A DNA stretch of 6,040 bases from Roseburia sp. (GTDB lineage: Bacteria > Bacillota_A > Clostridia > Lachnospirales > Lachnospiraceae): contig JAFYQA010000097.1 of the NCBI GenBank assembly GCA_017547315.1, forward strand, positions 1 through 6,040. The letters run 5' to 3'. The notes under the pieces were generated by a model. It was given only the letters and a program-made list of their open reading frames with translations. It made no database searches and was not told the DNA's origin. The position numbers and the translations under genes are program-made. Below, one piece after another: positions 6,039-6,040 of this stretch (position 1 is its first letter; each line of letters starts with the position of its first letter).

Positions 6039-6040
6039 AA

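Noticed and set aside
5965..6040. Promoter directly upstream of fmt
   Set aside because: I found no -10/-35 pair on the minus strand; fmt is probably transcribed from further upstream.

Overview
The window reads as one dense, minus-strand operon segment from a low-to-moderate GC Gram-positive anaerobe. The gene order fmt - YugP-type zinc peptidase - rsmB - rlmN - PP2C phosphatase - PrkC-type kinase is the well-known Clostridia arrangement (usually priA-def upstream, rsgA-rpe downstream). The protein style, AT-rich codons and strong GGAGG ribosome binding sites suggest Lachnospiraceae. That family assignment is inference from gene order and sequence character, not from a search.

Layout in transcription order (right to left). 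6040-5965 holds the tail of whatever precedes fmt, with GAGT repeats and a strong Shine-Dalgarno. fmt is 5964-5029, and the membrane zinc metallopeptidase is 5023-4310. A 98-bp gap (4309-4212) follows; it is the only sizeable non-coding interval between the genes and is rich in TTTGCA inverted repeats, with a possible 17-codon leader ORF. rsmB is 4211-2901, rlmN 2871-1831, the PP2C phosphatase 1818-1090, and the kinase starts at 1076 and runs off the left edge at its transmembrane helix. No stretch over 300 bp lacks a gene. I see no convincing promoter, terminator, RNA gene, mobile element or CRISPR array, and no real gene on the plus strand.

Functionally, the first part makes and matures the translation machinery: Fmt formylates initiator tRNA, RsmB methylates 16S rRNA, and RlmN methylates 23S rRNA and tRNA. 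The last two genes are a matched phosphatase/kinase pair that reversibly phosphorylates proteins on Ser/Thr and, through PASTA domains expected outside the window, senses cell-wall state. The zinc peptidase between fmt and rsmB is conserved in this place but poorly understood.

All six genes look intact, with key catalytic residues present (the kinase is cut only by the window edge). Two starts should be moved inward from the longest open frame: rlmN to 2871 and rsmB to 4211. I find no strong sign of an undescribed system. The most intriguing parts are the repeat-rich leader of rsmB and its resemblance to the region just upstream of fmt.
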